Notes: a model not told the origin generated them from the letters alone. A DNA stretch of 64,000 nucleotides from Zopfochytrium polystomum (GCA_025765615.1 JAIVFJ010000219.1:39817-103816), one strand, 5' to 3'. Counted from the first letter of the stretch, positions 11,750 to 23,964 are shown. Made by a program: numbers and translations.

Positions 11750-13285
11750 TTGTGCTTGCCAAAGGCAGACAATTCCCATTGGGAAGTTGGACAGAAGTGC
11801 AAACACTTCCGGACTGTTCGACTTGGCCCTCTCTCTCTCTCTCTCTGTCTCTCTCTCTGTCTCTCTCTCTCTGTCTCTCTCTCTTTGAGTTCGATGGTTC
11901 TTTTCTGTTGTTGCTTGCTCCTGTGTTTCGTATTTGAGGGTGTTTGCGTGTGGTCAGAGGACAGTGCAGCGTACGCGTTGTTTCGCGTACCGCGGCCGCC
12001 ACCTACACCACAAAACGATGCGTTGCTCTATTTTTTTTGGTACGCTGGAAACACCGCCAAAGCAACAAAGCCAAATAGAGACACAAACGCTGGGAACACC
12101 ACCAAGAAAAAGAGTGATTTGGAATGGTCGTGTTGCCTATATATTCTCTACAGCGCCGAAGCGTTTTGGGGACTGAACTGCTTGTGCCAAGGAATTGTTG
12201 ATATTAGTTATCCTGTTCAAATAGGCCCTTTATCTAGAGCCCTTGCTGGACCCCGTACCACTCAAATCGCACAAATAGCAGGAGTCTCGACCTTCTTCTT
12301 TGCCTTCTCCTGCATGACCTGCTGGTATGAGATATTTGACTTCCCAATCTCGGCCATAAGGCTATCTGCATCTGAGATTCCCCCTAAAACAACCTTCTGA
12401 GCAAATGAGAAAACTGAAATGTGTGAGGCATCGTCTTCGGCACCACTTCCGACTGGAATGCAAAACGCTGCTGATCGAGCGCATGACAGCACTCCTTCCA
12501 CTCGCAGCAAAAATGCTCGCCAATGATTGACGACAGTGACGACGCAGACGACGCAGAGCGCCTCAACATAGCTACCGCCGCTGGGCCAACACGGACGGAG
12601 GCGCTCGCGCTGGTCGCTCTGCCGCCTCTGCTGGCCTACTACTGCCCTCAATGGCCGGCGAGGTTGCTGCCCTGCTGGCGCACAATATCACCTATCTCTA
12701 TCTATATCTGTCCCTGTCGCCCTTGGCCGCCGCGGCGATCGCTACCTGCACAGGATCCAGGTTGGCTACTTGTTGAGACGTCGCGGCGTCGGCGGTGGAG
12801 GGCAACCGGCTGCACCTTAAGAAGAGGCCGGTTGGAAAAAATCATCAATTAGTAGGAACAAACAAACACGAAAAAACTCACCGCCCACCGGTAGGCGGTT
12901 TCTAATGGAACACGGAGGATGGAAAGCTCGAGGAGGTTCTACCGCTGTCTGTCTGGCTGTCTGTCTGTCTGTCTGGCTGTCTGTCTGTCTGTCTGCCTGT
13001 CTGCCTGTGTGCCTGCCTGTCAAAAATCTATCCATCTGTCTCTCCACTATAGTCTGTCTGCTGTGTCAGTCAAGTCAGTCCGTCAGTCTGACACACGCAC
13101 ACGCACACACCCAGTCCGTCCGTCATTTGGAATCACAGCGCCTTCCACGTGACCCTGGCCTCGACCTATAAAAGCCGAAGCAATAAATACATATCCTCCC
13201 ACTCACACACACACACACACGCACACACACACACGCGAGTACACAGCGCCCCACTCCAAACAGAACAGAAACACTCAAAACAACA
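11694..13285. repeat. Intergenic region with TG, CT, CTGT and CA microsatellites
   Basis: A TG run covers about 11699-11748, a CT run about 11829-11885, a CTGT run about 12945-13025 and a CA run about 13199-13240. On the minus strand, 12262-12570 contains open frames that could be exons of an unidentified gene (see the separate entry). The CA tract and the sequence up to 13285 form the leader or promoter of the next gene. Confidence 0.55.
12262..12570 (-). other. Possible exon(s) of an unidentified protein
   Basis: The minus strand has an open frame ending at 12262 with a protein-like, charged C-terminal stretch (DADSLMAEIGKSNISYQQVM). An overlapping frame has a Cys-rich stretch (GEHFCCEWKECCHALDQQ). 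A join near 12400 (…CTCAGAAG|GT) is conceivable, but no reading could be fixed. I do not recognise a family, and the real structure, if there is a gene, is unknown. Confidence 0.2.
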
Positions 13286-13952
13286 ATGACCCACTCCAAG
13301 AAGATGCCGTTCGAGAGCCAGGAGCGCCACACAAAGCAAGTACCCGCCCGCATCCACCGCTCCCACACACCCGCGTGTGCCCCGACCCCCCCGCCCCGAC
13401 CCCAGCACCACTGCTCCTCCTTCCTCCTCACAAAGCTTCAAACCTAACCATCCCCCCCTTATCGCAGGAAATCCGGCCTCCCCGCGCACCAGGACGCCAA
13501 GAAGGGCGGCGCGGGCAAAGCCAACTGGGGCTCGCTCGAGGAAGAGGTGGCGATGGAGCTGGAGATGCAGCAGCAACAGCAGCAGCAGGGCGGGGAGCAG
13601 CAGCCTGCGCACGTCGCGGCGGCGGCGGCAGGGCCGAAAGTACAGGTGAGGCGAGGCGAGGGTGTGTGTGTGTGTGTGTGTGTGTGAGTGAGTGAGTGTG
13701 AGTGAGTGAGTGAGTGTGAGTGTTGGCGTGGCTGTTTATGGTGGACAGCGTGTGGGGTTGGGCGGGGGTGGGTGGCGAGAGGGGAAGCGTGGCGCGCGTC
13801 TTTTTTTCCATTTTTTCCATTTTTTTAAATTTTTTTTTTGATGTTTCTCTGACGAGTCTCTCTCTCGCTCCCTCTCTTCGTCACTCTCTCGCTCTCCACG
13901 CGCACAGGTCGTTAGCGCCGAAGAGTTCAGCAAGGCCAAGCAGCAGCAGTGA
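13286..13952 (+). CDS. Small Stf2/Tma10 / HABP4-like RNA-associated protein with GC-AG intron
   Basis: Three exons: 13286-13335, 13468-13645 and 13908-13952, giving 90 residues. The centre reads KKGGAGKANWGSLEEEV, matching the KKGGAGKGNWG core of the hyaluronan/mRNA-binding (HABP4/PAI-RBP1) superfamily and of small yeast Stf2/Tma10-type proteins, which are stress-linked and ribosome-associated. A polyQ/Ala stretch follows and the end reads SAEEFSKAKQQQ. Intron 1 uses a GC donor (AA|GCAAGT); the GT two bases further would put the conserved core out of frame. An AATAAA signal lies near 14010. Function is inferred from family. Confidence 0.72.
13650..13725 (+). repeat. TG/GAGT microsatellite in intron 2
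   Basis: A TG run followed by GAGT/GTGA tetranucleotides lies just after the donor of intron 2 of the small HABP4-like gene. Confidence 0.6.
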
Positions 13953-14412
13953 AGGAGAGACGAGACGGGGCCGGCCCTTTCACTGGCGACATGTGCAAAC
14001 AAACAGAAGAAAATAAACCTATTATTATTGTTGTAAAGTAACCGCCACACCTCTATTCGTGCAAAATGGAGATTCGTGCGAGGCAAAGCGGAGACCCAAA
14101 AAAAAAAAAAAAAAAAAAAAAAAGCGAAATAGGAGAAACAAGCGAAGGGAAAAGGTGCGAGGGTGCGAGTGCAGAGTTGTGCGGATGTGTTTTGATGAGT
14201 GCGTAGGTCGGTGTATGAACGACCCTGGCTGGAACGAAAGGCAGAACAAAAAAGGATGTGGATGGGCAAAGACAAAAGGGAAAAGAATAAAAAAAAAAGG
14301 TGGGAGGGATGCGAGAAGAAATAATGTAGTCGAGTGCGCGGGGAAAAAAAGCAAAAATAAACAAGGTTGCAGGATGGTGAGAGACTTTTCGACAGACAAA
14401 GTTGCGCCGACG

Positions 14413-16788
14413 CTACTTGGCAAAACCTTTGCGCCCTCCGAGAAGCCGCAGCCGCTCGCCTTCTTCCTCGCTCCGACGTCGGCGGAGCAGCCGCGCCCAC
14501 ACGAAGAGGAACGAAACACACGTAGCGGCCAAGAGAAGCGCGAGCGCATGCCCCTCGCTTCCCCTGGGGTCCCGGCCGTGGCGACGGCCCTCGCCGTCGC
14601 CATCGCCCGTGGGCAGCTGCGGCGACGCGGTGTTTTCATACTTCGATCCGTAGGAGACGGACACGCACTTTTCGTACGCGGCGATGAGCTTGCCCTTGTT
14701 TCCTGCGGCTGACTCGGACGCCGACGCCTGCATACGCTCGACAAACTCCATCCACGCCTCGCTGCTAAGCACGGGCAGGCCGAGCACGTCGCGCGACGAG
14801 CACGTCGGGCGAAAATCAAGGTCGAACAGGATTGGTGGTGCCGTCGCTGACGCGCCCCCGTCGCCGACCGACGCGGCCTTGCGCGCGTCGGCGTAGGCCT
14901 TGTTCGCGGCGGCCACGTCCACAATCCAGGTCTCGTGGTGCTCGAGCGTGAGCTGGCTGCGGTCGATCGGGGCGGTCGTGGTTCCGGAAGCGGACGGCGG
15001 GCGCCGGGGCTGGATGGACGACGCTGAGGAAGCGTTCGGGTCGATGCGGATGTGGCCGACTCGGAAGCCGGGGTGGTAGTACGGAATGATGGAGGCGGAG
15101 GTGGTGATGACGGAGGAGACGTACGAGGTAGTGAGTTCTATGGCTGGTATCGAGTTTGGAAGGAGGCTGACGATGCGATACGGGTTGTTGAAGTGGGTAA
15201 GAGCAGTTGCCGTGACGTTCTTGCCTTGTTCTTGCAACTTTCGCTGCTCCTCTGCTAGGCGGTTGGCGGATATTAAGGGTCGCTCAGCCTGAGAAATCGA
15301 AATGTTAATTTCGTTCAGTTCGATTCTGAAACATCCTCCCACCAAGACAAGGTGTGCCATGTCGCGATTGATGTGACCAAAGTACTGAGCCCTAACATGC
15401 CAAAAAAAGAGAAAAGAATGAGTCTTCGGTAGGGAGATTGAGGACGGTGGGAGAGAGGGACAAGGAGAGAGTTGGCGGCGAACGTCACTGGAGCCATTCC
15501 CACTTACAAAATGACGTCCGAGTACTCTCCGACGACATACGCAAACCAATCCAGACAGTTTTGGCGGTAGAGCGGCGTGTCCGAAGACATTGGTGGAACG
15601 TGGCCGATAATCACAATCCATCTCCCGTCGTTCCGCGCGCGCTCCAGCTCTTTCTCTAACCATTCAAGCTGAGCATCGCCTTCCTTCTCGCCCTGCGGTT
15701 CCTTATTGCCACGAAATCGTGCAGCCATCCGATCAGATAGGGCTGAGCACTCAGCCACTCCGCCGTTCTCCACGAAAAAAACTGAGCGTGTTGAGCGAAA
15801 GCACCGTCAACCGGTCCTCCACGACTGTTCGGGCAAAGTAGCCTCCAGCGAGGAAGGTCTGAAAGGCCTGATCGCGCTCAGTCACGGCCGAAGCCGAGCT
15901 CATGTTGGCGTAATTTGTGAACAACGGACTCCAGATATCCCACAGATTGGTGAGGGATGGGGCTCCGGGATCCGAGGAGGGAAGCTGTCCAGATCGGAAG
16001 ACATCCCAGTTTCCGATGGTGGGGATCACGGGAGTTTCGGTGACGTCAAACGTGTTGAGGAGGAGGTCCACGACGAGTTGGTTGTGGCTAGTCGAGGGAG
16101 TAGGAAGTCAGCGAAGAAGAGTCAAGGGGCAATCAGGCATTGCCACTCACGTTCGGACATCCGATCCGATCTTTCTGTTCCGGTTGTCCCGGTCGTGACG
16201 CGAATTGTCGCCAGTCAACAAGACGAATTTGAGCTTCGACGGCGCCGTCGCATGGAGCCTGGAGCCGCCGAGAGGTTGCGGCGGCGCGCCTCGGCGGCCC
16301 GCTTCCGCGCTCTGGCGCGTCGACCAGCGATCGCCTATGAATTTGAAGGCGCCTTTCACGAGGGCCGGTGGCGAGTCGCAGCCAGAGCCGGAGATGCCAA
16401 AGTGAGCTGGTGGAGCGAGCCGAGTCTCTATTTCGGACAACGGCCCACGGACGGACCGCCGGTGACAGTTCGTGGAGGGGGAGGCGTCTTCGTCAAAGAG
16501 CGTGTCGTAGTGTATATCGGAAAGTTGAACTGGCGGATGTGAAGCGGGGTTAGAAACAAAACGTTGCACATGGACGTGTTCAAAGTGGCCGCCACCCAGA
16601 CTGAGAGAGGGCTGCTCTTCCAAAAAGGAAAACGAAGGTTTCGGGGGCGTACCGAAGTCGTATTCGACGGCGGGCACTCCAGAGAGCGACCGCTCGTGGG
16701 AAGGCAGCACCAGAGCGCTGTCGGCGGGCGGCACGCTGCGTTGGAGCAGTGGTGGGGGCGGCGGTAGTGGCGGCGGCGGCGGCGGCAT
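14413..16788 (-). CDS. Endopolyphosphatase-like calcineurin-type phosphoesterase (PPN1-like)
   Basis: Exons 16788-16151, 16087-15508 and 15391-14413 give about 731 residues once one frame break is allowed. Metallophosphoesterase motifs occur in order: LSDIHYD (metal site), a GCDSP element as in acid-sphingomyelinase relatives, LTGDNSRHDRD, IPTIGNWD, WIVIIGHVPP and YFGHINRD. The last fits the GHxH/N metal-binding end, and TGDNSRHD is typical of yeast-type vacuolar endopolyphosphatase, which cuts polyphosphate. A C-terminal hydrophobic helix (ALALLLAATCVSFLFVW) followed by Arg residues suggests a tail membrane anchor; yeast Ppn1 instead has an N-terminal anchor. The N-terminus is poly-Pro. The frame breaks at a run of seven T (minus strand, 15775-15781) where six would keep it open, either a sequence error or a real lesion. 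Confidence 0.78.
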
Positions 16789-17170
16789 GGAGGGAGAGAG
16801 AGAGAGATGCAGCCAGTTGTGTTTTTCGGTATTTTTCTTTTTTTTAATTTTTTTTTTCCCTTTTCATTGCTCGCTTTTCTCGCTTTTTTTTGCTTTTTCT
16901 GGCATTTTTTTGTTTGTGGCACTGTCCCACGGGCCTGTCTCCCTGTCCCCCCTCCCTTCACACGATCACCATCGACATCCATCATGGGTTTCTCCACCCT
17001 TCGATTCGAAAAAAGGAGATTGAAAAAAGCGGACAAAAAAAAAAAAAAAAAAAAAAAAAGAAAGAAAGAAAAGGTTGGTTGCGACAAGCCAGCCGCTCTC
17101 GATCATCGGAGTTTGGAATCAACAGTGATGACGAAAGATCCTCTGCTCCCTTTGATGTGTGTTAATAAAT
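16789..17170. other. Intergenic T/A-rich region
   Basis: It holds GA-rich (16790-16806), T-rich (16830-16920) and A-rich (17033-17060) tracts and no convincing gene. It contains the upstream region of the phosphoesterase gene. Confidence 0.5.
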
Positions 17171-17179
17171 AAATATTTC

Positions 17180-17930
17180 GTGCATGTTTCGATCGAAACT
17201 CCTTGCTTGTGTGGCCTGCAGTATGGTCGCAAGGAATGATTCGTCACTCAAAACACCGTCTCTCTCTTCTCGAAGGAATGAGAAAATCGAGTTACCGACG
17301 AGCATCTTTCGTATAAGTCTGCCGAAGCCTGTGAGATGGCTGGTCAAAGTTTCGCTGCACACGAACAACGTCGGAAACGGATTTTCCCTATTATGACTCC
17401 GTTCTTGTGAGTCTCGTGCTTTGTTGCTTGGTTTCCAACTTTCTGATTTACAGCATTGTTGTTTGCATAGTTTCGTGGAGGGTCTTTGTGATACACAAAC
17501 CAAGCCTTTTTTGGCCAAAACCAAGGATCCCAAGTATCGGCGATTGTTTGATCAACATTTGTGCCTGGCCACGCCGACCAAAAACTTTAACAAAACTTTA
17601 ACGTTTGATCCGGTTTTGGTGCGCGGAGCAGAACTGAGCCCAAATACGGAAAACGGTGGGGGCAAAATGAAGTTTTTCGCCTGTTGCAGATGTAAATTGG
17701 ACACGTTGGTAAGTGGCCTTAACTGCGTAGATGCTGGACGGAGCTGGACTACTAATCGCAAAGGACGCCGCCACCATTGCAAGGGCACCTAATTCTACAT
17801 TTTGGCATATCCTTTGGTGCCAATGTGACGTTTGGATATTACTTTTTTTCTGCACTCTTCCCTTCCCCCTCTCCCACCTTTTCCCGTCAACCAACGACTA
17901 ATGCTTTTGGGCGACGCGAAAGAGCCCCAT
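17180..17930 (+). CDS. Possible unidentified gene (hypothetical protein)
   Basis: A protein-like open frame covers about 17472-17709, with FDQHLCLATPTKNFN and FFACCRCKLDTL. It ends at a perfect GTAAGT donor (17710) followed by CTACTAAT and an AG acceptor near 17764, which continues in frame to a stop near 17908. A TAG acceptor lies just upstream (about 17471), and an earlier open frame starts at 17184. The minus strand also has an open frame at 17162-17390 with plausible composition, so strand and structure are uncertain. No family is recognised. Confidence 0.3.
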
Positions 17931-17933
17931 AGC

Positions 17934-20900
17934 TTACGGGCTGAGGTTTTCAGCCTCCCGGAGAACACGACGACGAAGCTCCGCATTCAAATCTTCTTTT
18001 CGCCCTTCAATTTTGCCCCGCAAATTCGCGAGATCAACGCGAAGTTCCGCGAGCTCGGAGGGATCGTCAACGTCGGCCTCAATCATTTGGGCGATGCTGG
18101 CGACAATGTTTTGCTCAAACAGCTGCGCAGCGTCCAACCGGCTTCCAAAGAACTTGTGGAGCTTCATCAGCTTCTTTTGCCGCTGTGACTTTTGCTGCTT
18201 GGTCGACGACGGTTGCTGCTCAAGGTCCAAATCGGCATCCATCATTTGATCCATGAGGTCTATTACTTTTTCCACTTTGGCCTCAGACAGAAGGACGCTG
18301 ATTCGATGTATGTTGTTTCGGTGGCGGAGAGAGCAGACTGAACTTGGCCTCTTCCCAGACGACGCTGTCGGGCTCAGCACACCAACCGATTTTCCCGTTG
18401 CAATCTCGTGTGTCACCAGGCTGGAAGTGGAAAGCCTCCTCTCTCTTTCGATTTCGGGAGTGCTCAACGACTCTAAATCTTTCCCAGCTTCTTCAGGTTG
18501 TGGCAGCAATGCGCTTGTGGGAGATTGTTTGACATTTTCCACTGTCACCACGAATTCTTCAGGGAAGGACATGTCCGACATTGTTACAATCGGCTTTGTT
18601 TGAACGGCGAGCATCGTCGATGGTACGACTTGGCCCATAACCTTTTCAAGTTTTGTGGCTCGTCGGATCTGCCGCTGTCGCTCCTCCTTGGTCAGAATGC
18701 GGTTACTTGCTGCCAATTCAAGACCCTTTCGACCTTCCTCAGCTTCGGCCGTCTCAACCGCGCCAGCATTTTCTCCGAGAATGGAGGAGAGCTTGGAGAG
18801 TTTCTTACGACGAGCTTGCTTTTGGCTATCTGAACTGGCGGCAGCTCCCTCCCGACTGTCGTCCTTGAGCAGCTCTTTGAGGTATTCGTCGATTTCGCGC
18901 TTGACCGTTTCCTCTAAACTCTCCTCGGCTTCTTCCAAGCTGGCAGCGGAGCGGGCGATCGGTCTTGACGGCCGGTAGTCGGGCGTAACATTTTCGCCAG
19001 TGAGCAGCGCCAACTTCTTGATCTGTCGCGCCAACCGCTTCTTCTCCTCGGGATCTAAGTCGTTCCGCGTGTCCAGCGGCTGCAATTCGTCTCCGCCACC
19101 ATCGACGAACTGCGGCGACGGCGGCTCGTGCTGGAAGGCGAGATGTTGGCGCCTGAGCTCGGAGTCGCCGAGGTTCTGCCCGAAGAACTCTGTCAGCTTT
19201 TCGAGTTTACGTCGCCGAGCGCCGAGCTCGCTGATCTCTGCGCCGCCGGCGCCGGGGACGTCGCGGAGCTCGAGGCTGATGTGGCCCGTGTGGGTGCTGT
19301 ACTGTCGCTGGAGCTGGTCAAAGCTCGGGCGTCGGCCGAAGAACTTTGATATTTTTTTTTCCTTGAGGATGCGGAAGCGGCGATGCGCCCGGCTGCGACG
19401 CACTGAGTCCGAAAAGTAGTTTTCGAGGGGATAGTGTCTGGAGCTCGGGAATAGTGCTTGCAAGACGTCGTTCAGGACGGAGTTCTTGTCAGCCATGCCC
19501 GGAGGCGTTTTCAGTCGTGGCCCGTACTTTTCAAGGAGGCCCTTAACGAGGTCAATATTCGGCTTCAGCTCTTCAAAAAATGATCCAAGCATATCGGCCT
19601 TGGCGAGCACATCGTCCTCTTCGAGAAATGTACAATTTCGGTCAGACTGTTAAGCAAGTTTGCTTTGACCAACTCACCTTCCTTCAGAGGAGAATGTAGG
19701 TTTGCGTTGCGTTCGAACTTGACAAACGAATGCCCCTTCAGCATTGTGTAAATATGGTGCTGGGCCTCATCGAATACGATTTGATCCAAAACTTTCTCCC
19801 CGTTTGGGCAGGTTGTGTCTGTAAGAACCTCCTCACAAACGTTGATCCTCAGAGGTGCAGTTGGTGCAAGATAAATGTAGTACAGATACTGCCCGTAGAT
19901 AAGTTGCAGTTCGTCCGGACAAGACTGCAAAATTTCCACTTCCAACCAGAACATCAAGTTTTCTACGGTCTTGTCTTCGACGCAAAACTCTTGGAATCGC
20001 TGCAGCGCGGCACGATTTCGAAATTGACTTCTAAAACGGTCGTCCAGAGTTGGGCTTCGCGAGGCAACAGTGGGTGAGCGCTTTGGGGAGCACGGGCGGC
20101 GAGGAAGAATCACAACGCTGGTGCTCGCTGTTTCTGTGTCGGGTGCTTCCGGCTTGTGGCAACAAACTTCCGGCACGAAATCGGTTGTTGCAGAATCTAT
20201 AGCTGGAGAATCCTCCGAAATTTGGGCCGGCAGCTCGGGCGGCAGCTGCGAGCTTCGGCGCATGACTTTTGTGAGCGGGGTCTCGTTGGCTCCGTCGGGC
20301 CCGTCCACCGTGTCCACGTTGAGGGAGAACGATAGACCAGAGGCCGGCGAGCAACCAGAGAACTGCGAATAGTCTGAATTTTCATAAGCGAAGGGTGGCT
20401 TGGGTTCAGAAAGATGGCAGTGAAAGAGAGAAGTGATTTGTGTGAACTTTTGCGACGAAACGGACCTGAAAATACGTTCATGGCGTGAATTGTTTCGTCA
20501 AAGTCGAGAACCGCTTCTACCCTGTCGTCGAATCGCAGAGAGTTCATGGCGCTGTCGTAAAGCAGTCCGCACTGCAGCGGCTGTGCAGATGGGTCTGCGT
20601 CGTACTCGCCGTTTTCGTCGCGCGGAGGCAGAACAAACTTGTAAGCGTATCTTGCAGAGATGGGCGTCAGTACACAATCGCTCCTTGGTTGAGGGAGTAA
20701 AACGAGCGAAACACACGCAACTCAGCCTCAATCAGGTGAATAAGCTGGTTGATAGTAATCCGTTTCTCTGCGATGACCTTTGTCCGGAACGGGAACACGC
20801 GTTACAAATGTGCATTCAGAGTTGGCTTGCACTTGGGAGAAAAAATTTAGGGCTTTCTTGCGGGAACAACTCACAAAAAATGAGACTCGCGGGTTATCCA

Positions 20901-21414
20901 CTTCGACTTGAATACGCCAAAAGTTCTCCAATCGCTCGGTAATCCGCTCGTGGCGCTTGCTCAGCGCTCTCAACCAGCGAAATTCCTTCATTATTTCGTC
21001 CGCCGGCTTGTGCACGGAGAACTCATCGGAGTTTTCTTCGGTGGAGTGGGTTGCGGCCTCGGCTGTCGGGTTTGGTGGACTGGATGATGCTGACCGCCGC
21101 TGACCTCCGCCCCTGTCATCGTCCTCCCGAATAGATTTAGAGGCTTGCGAGGAATTCGATGTGGTCGCTTGTGTGCTCCAGGTATAAGTCTTGGATGCGA
21201 AGGAACCCTTTTCCTTCATGCTCACGCGTCGCCTCGGCGTGCTTCCCGCCGGTTGGGGAGTCGGCAGTGGGGCGGGAAGGAAGCTGCTAAGACTTCGAGG
21301 GCGATGCGTGCCATGTACTTCCTCGCCTGCGTTCAAGTAAATGGAAGGTGGCGGACGGTCTGCTGGATCTTGCACCTGCCCGTCAGGGTTGACTGACAAA
21401 CTGTTGGACTCCAT
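17934..21414 (-). CDS. RGS-domain protein with repeated KLxKLxxFFG motifs
   Basis: Five exons: 21414-20875, 20777-20715, 20637-20466, 20373-19678 and 19618-17934, giving about 1051 residues. The borders of exon 2 are the least certain. A regulator-of-G-protein-signalling domain lies in exon 4 (about residues 370-490), from FRNRAALQRFQEFC through ENLMFWLEVEIL to FDEAQHHIYTMLKG; RGS domains speed GTP hydrolysis on G-alpha subunits. The C-terminal half repeats a short basic motif at least six times, for example RRRKLEKLTEFFGQ, RRKKLSKLSSILGE and RQKKLMKLHKFFGSRL, separated by acidic helical stretches. The N-terminus is Ser-rich. It lies 120 bp downstream of the ABCD gene on the same strand. A 7TM protein is encoded at 41.4-43.7 kb, but a functional link is speculation. 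Confidence 0.83.
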
Positions 21415-21534
21415 CTTCTGTAGAATTTTTTATTGGCTTACACATTACCAAAATGAGAGGAAAAAAGAGAGAGAAGGCAAGCAATAGAAAGGCGCAAGCC
21501 AGGCGAGCAAGGATATCCTGAGCAAAAGGCGTCA

Positions 21535-23370
21535 TCAATGGGCTTGCTGCTGAACTTCGGAATCCTTCAGCATGCGCAACTCCTTCAACCTCTTTTCCAA
21601 CTTCGGGACCTCAATTAGCTTTTGCTCAATGGAATTCTTCTCTTCCTGCAACGCAAGGCGGCGCTCGGCATCCAGTGGAGTAAACACATAACCCCCTTGA
21701 CCATCGTATTGAAGAATCCAGTTGTGGTATTTCCATAGGGAGGGCCGGTGGGAAACGGTTATCAGCGAGATGCCCAAGCGCTGGGCGTGGGTGTACATGA
21801 TCCGTTCAATGTCCATGGAAACACTCGACGTGCATTCATCTAAAATAGCGAATCGCGGTCGGTGGTAGAAAAGGCGAGCCATCTATCGGAGCAAATCAGG
21901 TTCCTCAGTCACATGACCCAGCCTCACTTACTGCAATTCTCTGCTTATCACCACCGGCAAGTACGTCCTTCCAGTCTTTCGTCGAGTCGAAGCCTCCGTG
22001 CGTATCCACAACGGACCCAATTTGAACGACAGAAAGAATTTCCCTCAGATATTCGTCAGTAACACCCTTTTTCATCATCTCAGCGTGCGTGTCTGGGTAA
22101 ATAACTTGATCGCGAAGTGTTCCGAGCGACAGGTACGGTCTTTGAGGAATGTAAAATATCTTTTTGTAATCTGGCTTGGAAACAGTGCCCCCGTACAGCG
22201 GCCAGAGACCACCCAGAATTCTAAAAAGGGACGACTGGAATATCTTGTTAGGAAAACAGTTTGGGAACAAGGGGGTTCTCATACCTTCCCTGAACCATTT
22301 GGACCAACAATAAGGAGGTGCATTCCGGGGTTCACGTTGAAAGTTAAGTCTTTCACAAGTACATCGCCGTTTGGGGAGACAATAGGAACTCCCTTGAACT
22401 CAATATTTTCAGACTCGACGAAGTCGCCTCGTCCTTTCAGAATATCTTCATTTGCACTGGATGCCAGAGCTTTTTGGTACTTATTAGATCCCACGTCATC
22501 AAACACGTCGAGCAGCTCTGATACGCGTGAAGTAAAGCCAGCGAGCTCAGCCACGTCTTTCCAGGCGTACCTTGAATACCAGGTTAGTGTAAGCCACGCT
22601 TCAATGAAATTCCCGCTCACATAAGTCTGCCAGTCGCTTCAGATGACTGCAAAAGCAAGCGACGGGTAGTCACAAAGCCCTGCGTTCGATTTCCAAGATC
22701 TAGGCCACTGCCAGCCGAACCAGGCATGTCGATGAAGATAGGAATGCCGCAGAGGACAAAGCCGATGGCACCCCAGAAATACTTGATGATAAAGTCTTCC
22801 AATACTCCGTGCCAGAACCGAGCTTTAAGCAAGCGGTTCACATGACGGATCATCTTCATGTAACTGCTGTCCAGAATGTCTTTTTCGACATCTTCGCCAG
22901 AGAAAAGTGCCACTTCTTCAGCGTTTTCGACAAGGCGGGAATGCGTAAAGCGGAACTCTCCCTCTAGTTTTTGCTCCTCTGCCACCATTTTACCGAACGG
23001 GGGTGTGAAGAACCGAAGACACATGGATGACAGCTGAACTATGACGTTTGTGAAGAACACTGCCTCCCCACCGACAGACGACGCGATCTGGACGTTGTAG
23101 ATGCTAACGTCGAGGATTGGTTTGGTAATGTTTGAATACAACTCTGCAGTCGCGTGGCAGAACCGGTCAACGTCTTGTGTAATAAGCTGATCTGCGTTCT
23201 TGATTCGGTCGTCCAGGTTCGCGACTTTGTAAAAGGCCATATTGTCCAAGTATTTCTTGTGCAAATGGTTGGTCAGGCGTGTACGGAAACCGATGGCCAG
23301 CTTGCTTTGCAGGAAGGTCAGCATGCTGTTCGTGTAGGTGGCGGGAACCGCAACTCCCATCCAATCTTAC

Positions 23371-23411
<41 letters not shown>

Positions 23412-23964
23412 TGAGCGAACAGCATCAAATGATGACGTCAACAGGGAAAGTCTCACATGCGATTCCGAGGAGGAATTGTTTCCCGTTTCCGCGGACGAGG
23501 GCACTCACGATGCGACCATCAAGGACAGCCACGTATAGAGAGAGCCACGTTCTCGCGACGAGGAACGCCGAAAAGAGATTTAGCAAGATAAACTCTTTTG
23601 ATCGCAAGGGCACGATGATCTTGAGGATCCGGAACAGTTGCTTGAAGAAGACCGCATCGACCTCGCCTCTCAGAGCCCCCTTTTTCTTCTTTCGCTTCCC
23701 ACCGGACACGGCAGCCAAGGATTGAGCATCTGCATCCTCCGATTTTTTCTTGCTAAGGTCTGTTCGGCGGGTTGAAGCTCGTCGGAAGGCAACGATTGCA
23801 CCGCGGACCTGATTTAGGGCGAATACGACGAACAACACCCTGACACCCCGCACGATCGGGCGCTTGTTCCGTAGGTAGAGCTGAACGACGTTGGCAATGC
23901 TCTGCGGGAGAGCGATACGAGCAGCCTGCGTGGAGGCCAAGCTAACGCGGCTCAAAGTCGCCAT
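21535..23964 (-). CDS. Peroxisomal ABC half-transporter, subfamily D (ALDP/PXA-like)
   Basis: Five exons: 23964-23457, 23365-22621, 22570-22285, 22234-21932 and 21882-21535, giving 729 residues, normal for ABCD half-transporters. The transmembrane half has the family block [15 protein letters not shown] and [12 protein letters not shown] (EAA-like region). The nucleotide-binding half has Walker A GPNGSGKS, a signature LAGGDKQR (usually LSGGEKQR), Walker [10 protein letters not shown] and the switch His in [11 protein letters not shown]. The family imports very-long-chain acyl-CoAs into peroxisomes as dimers. A coiled coil ends the protein. Intron 1 carries a run of about 39 A/T (23371-23409), which is a likely spot for length errors. 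The divergent neighbour 195 bp away is a dioxygenase gene. Confidence 0.93.

Noticed and set aside
12920..13050. CTGT tandem repeat considered as a CRISPR or satellite array
   Set aside because: It is a simple 4-bp microsatellite without spacers.
20705..20735. A 23-nt intron in the RGS gene that would also keep the frame
   Set aside because: Too short for splicing in fungi. A 77-bp intron with a TACTGAC branch site fits, although its donor GTGTTT is weak.
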